Under the pieces are notes generated by a model. The model did not search any database. It saw only the letters and a program-made list of their open reading frames with translations, and was not told the origin of the DNA. Shown here piece by piece: positions 60,731-64,000 of a stretch of DNA of 64,000 bases. Position 1 is the stretch's first letter. Each line of letters opens with the position of its first letter. The DNA comes from Rutidosis leptorrhynchoides (lineage: Eukaryota; Streptophyta; Magnoliopsida; Asterales; Asteraceae). The stretch lies in NCBI RefSeq assembly GCF_046630445.1, contig NC_092338.1:207659501-207723500 (forward strand). Reading direction: 5' to 3'. Both the position numbers and the translations under genes were made by a program.

Positions 60731-63700
60731 GTAACACCATCATCAACGCCAATAGTACCATTACCACCCCAACCACAACCACGTCGTAAACCTCAACTTT
60801 ACACTCTGTCCCACGAGCACCAATGTCATACGCCCTGTAGATACTAAGGAATACCAACAACAATAACCGACGAAGTATTAATTCATAACTTCATTGGAGA
60901 AACATTCCGCGCAGATTATGTAATCTCTAAAGTCTTAGAGATTATCTAATCTAGCCCTAACCATAAATCAGTTAAGCGAACCAAAATGATAGAAGGAAGA
61001 GTAGAAACCCTGACAAAAATGGTGTGTGATTAACAAGCTAAACTTGTTTTACCAACAGCATCAACAGTACCGTCAGCGTCACCAGCATCATCAGTACAGT
61101 CAACATCAGAATCAACAACACCTATAACATCACAAACTCCGTCAGCTCAAGAATCACTATGGACATCATTACGAATCAATAATCCGTATATTGTATCAAC
61201 GAGTTATGAAGAATTAACTCATTCCATTTGAAGAAATTATATGTATATTTTATATATTTTGAAATAAAAATAAATCTTTCCGTGCTAAGCTATTGTGTGT
61301 GAATCTTAACTACTCGGTTAATTCATATTACAAATATGCAATAATGTACGTCCTTCGCCCGCAACTTAACCAGCGTTAACTACAATCTCTGTCGCAATTC
61401 AACAAATTCCAATTCATAATAAATCAAGTATATATTTGATTTTACACTTTCATCATCGATGTACCCGAAACTTTTCAGATAACATCATTCGTACTTTGCG
61501 AAATTCACAAGAATTCCACGAACCGAACATCATACATCAACAAATAACGAAGTATTGATTCATAATTTCAATGTCATTAAAGAAATACTGCGTAAAAGTT
61601 ATGTACTTTTTAAAGCCTTTAGGGATTATTCAATTCTAGTTTCAACCGTAAATCAAATGAGTTTAATTTAACATTAACTCATTAAATCTATGTTACATCT
61701 GAAGAAAATATACATATATATATATTTTCATAAAGACTGTAATAAAATTCTTTTGTACAAAATATTAATTGTGAAATTTTTTTTAACGGGTAGGTAATAC
61801 CCGAGAGATATATAAATTCACAATTAATATATTACATTCTTCGAATCTGATTCAGCAAATCATCCATTATACTCCCTACTTTCACAACAATATACATTCT
61901 TTTATAGAAATCAAAACAACCATACTCATTCAAAATTTAATTACATATTCTGATTTTGAAATCTCAAAATTCAACTTGAGATATGACCAAAATCATCACT
62001 CTTAGATCCTTACATCTTTCACAAGCTATATTTTGACTTCAAAACTGTGTTAGAACATCAAATGTATGTTAACGATTACAATCTGTGTTCAAACCCTTCC
62101 GAAAATTTCTGAAGACACTTCGAATGATGAGCAATCGAGATGATGATCCAACCACATGTTACCCACAGTTGTGTACTCGAAAAACTCTTGAAACCAAAGT
62201 AAAAGTTTAAACAACGTATCCGCGTCAGATTCTTTAGCATTTATTAGCAAAAATAACTTTGCGACTCCTATTCAAAGTAGCCAGTTTTGTCACAGCTCCA
62301 GCAAGTCAACTTCGACTTTTCAGTCAGACTAACCTTATTATAACCTTGAGATATACACCATCGTTACCAGGGAACCTTTTACATTTCACCACATTATTAA
62401 CAGATGTATCAACAACTTCATTACCCTTTGACTTTAGCCTCTCCAAAAAGTCATTATAATTATTCATTGAAACCCCATCATTTACTCATTCGCATCTTGT
62501 AATGAGAATTTCCATACGAATCATTGGGAATTAGCAATCAGTATTTTGAAATCTCGCAGCATGTCTACGCCAACAGTTATATGTGTATATATAACGTCTA
62601 TCTTCTGGACTTAATTTGAATGTGAAGATTCTGAAAAACACTTCGAACTACGAATTGGTTCTCCGAAAATGGAAAAATACTGATGAAGCAGCAAAAAAAC
62701 TATAAACGACCTTAACAGTAAAAGTTTGATGATAATGAATAGGTGTGCTGGCAAAGCGCAGAAAAAGAGAAGTCTTGGAACTGGAAAACGGATTGAGCAA
62801 GTAGGAAGGAGGCTGTGGACAAATTACAAAGACTGAACCTGACTTCAAAGGATCTAAATAATTCAGTATCTGCTGAAGTCATTAACGAATACCTTGCTCC
62901 TGACTCTAAACCCCTGCGGACAATATTCTTCATCATCCTCTAATATTAGAAATTCTAAAATATCATCATATCTTTCATTATAAATATCCTCCATATTTCT
63001 GAAGATATTTTCTTAATTTTTCTTATTTGAAATCATTTACCTCTTCGCGCTATCTGTATTACATCATAAAAGAAACTATTTTAGTTTCTAAATTCTGAAA
63101 CATTCAAGTTTAAAATAGGAATATTTTGAAGTAGTGTTGGGAACTGAAGCAAGAATTAGTATAATATAATGACACTTGATCAATGTGATTATATTATAGT
63201 AAGTCATGCTGAGTTTCTAAATGGAACGTGATGATTCACAGATCATAACATCATCATGTGCCATGTTATACGACTCTTGTATTCTATTTAACCTCTAAAA
63301 TATCAAGAAAATATTTCTTGATGATTCGGCCTTTTCCAAGGTATTTTAGTAATTTGACAAGTCAAGATCGTGCCATCACAATTTCCTTCCTAGAACATTA
63401 ACAATGTTCATTTCAAAATTCATATCTGTGAATTCTGGACCATTACAAGCGGTGCTTAATCGCAAGAAGAAGAAACGAAAGGACAAAACTCCGAAATAGA
63501 AATTGGGGTATAAATTGCAGCAAATAAAAGAGAGCATTAACTGTGAATGATAACGATTATAGAAGACAGAAGCAGATACTTTGAAATATAAGGGAACATA
63601 TAAATCCCAACGAAAAACCAGAAATTATAAACCATATATATCGATGCATATAGCAATATAAAGACACGGGAGAACTAGGAACACTATAAACCCAAGAGTA

Positions 63701-64000
63701 TAGTAGAAGTAAATAGATTCTTCCGGCGGTAGATGAAAAAAAGAAGAATGACCGATATGAAAGTTAGAAGTATATCGAGAATCAGAACTGGATGGAGCAT
63801 ATTGATGAATACTTTAAAATATGAGTTGAGGGGGAAAGAATAGAAGGTGATGAAACATGACTAGGAACTTAGAAATCAACAGATTTAACTCACACAATGG
63901 CAGAATAAGTGAATCAAACCCTCTAGTGAATAGGTTAAGTTTTTTTTTTGATTAATTTAGTCAAACCACAACTAAATCAAGTGTGATTAGATCAACACCT
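60731..64000 (+). repeat. LARD B internal non-coding region
   Basis: Low-complexity CAnCAT-type sequence (about 60745-61140), then AT-rich sequence matching LARD A 10700-13650 in blocks (for example TATAATATAATGACACTTGA near 63160 and 13014). No polymerase gene is visible. Short open frames are not supported as genes. Confidence 0.6.

Larger units (their letters stand above)
56313..64000 (+). mobile_element. LARD B: second copy of the reduced LTR element, runs off the window
   Basis: A 5' LTR (56313-59855), primer site, short Gag-like gene (60293-60727) and over 3 kb of internal non-coding sequence match LARD A 10371-13650 in order. The 3' LTR lies beyond the window. No polymerase genes are visible in the part present. 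Divergence from LARD A is considerable, so they are separate insertions of one family. Confidence 0.78.

Overview
The window looks like repeat-rich plant nuclear DNA: AT-rich, with spliced genes using GT..AG introns, a pentatricopeptide repeat (PPR) gene, an AWPM-19-type membrane protein gene, plant-type LINEs and long-LTR Ty3 elements. The repeat types recall Asteraceae, but that is an impression and not a database match. Only two host genes are well supported: an intronless PPR gene (25789-27465, minus) and a four-exon PM19-like gene (35009-35832, plus). Nearly everything else is mobile DNA, much of it nested.

Layout. 1-17912 is a large reduced LTR element (called LARD A here) that encodes only a short Gag-like protein, with a Tekay-like Ty3 element (G1, 1011-10370) inserted in it. 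18148-19950 holds a CACTA-type end, a three-unit 132-bp tandem array and a 165-bp direct repeat. 19951-23633 is a complete-looking PIF/Harbinger DNA transposon with both of its usual genes: a DDE transposase in three exons and a Myb/SANT-like protein in two. 23637-28440 is the gene-bearing stretch: a small hAT-type MITE, the PPR gene, and a Harbinger-type non-autonomous element about 85 bp upstream of the PPR start codon. 28528-33872 holds minus-strand LINE relics, one of them split by a 3.4-kb solo LTR with a clean 5-bp target duplication. After the PM19-like gene, 36086-41178 is a nest of LINE insertions, three of them with their own target-site duplications, including a 4.2-kb copy with both ORFs. 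41531-43035 is a fragment of a Tat-like LTR element (LTR, primer site, gag start). 43437-53127 is a young, nearly whole Tekay-like element (G2) with 2378-bp LTRs differing at about nine positions, inserted into a minus-strand copia-type relic. 55090-56115 is an old plus-strand copia relic. 56313-64000 is a second copy of the reduced element (LARD B), running off the right edge.

How the parts relate. G1 and G2 are two subfamilies of one Tekay-like lineage. LARD A, LARD B and the solo LTR are related long-LTR families without their own polymerase, which probably relied on an autonomous relative. The Harbinger element carries what it needs for its own movement and may also be able to mobilise matching short elements. 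All LTR elements are described as fossils; dates assume the usual plant rate of about 1.3e-8 changes per site per year.
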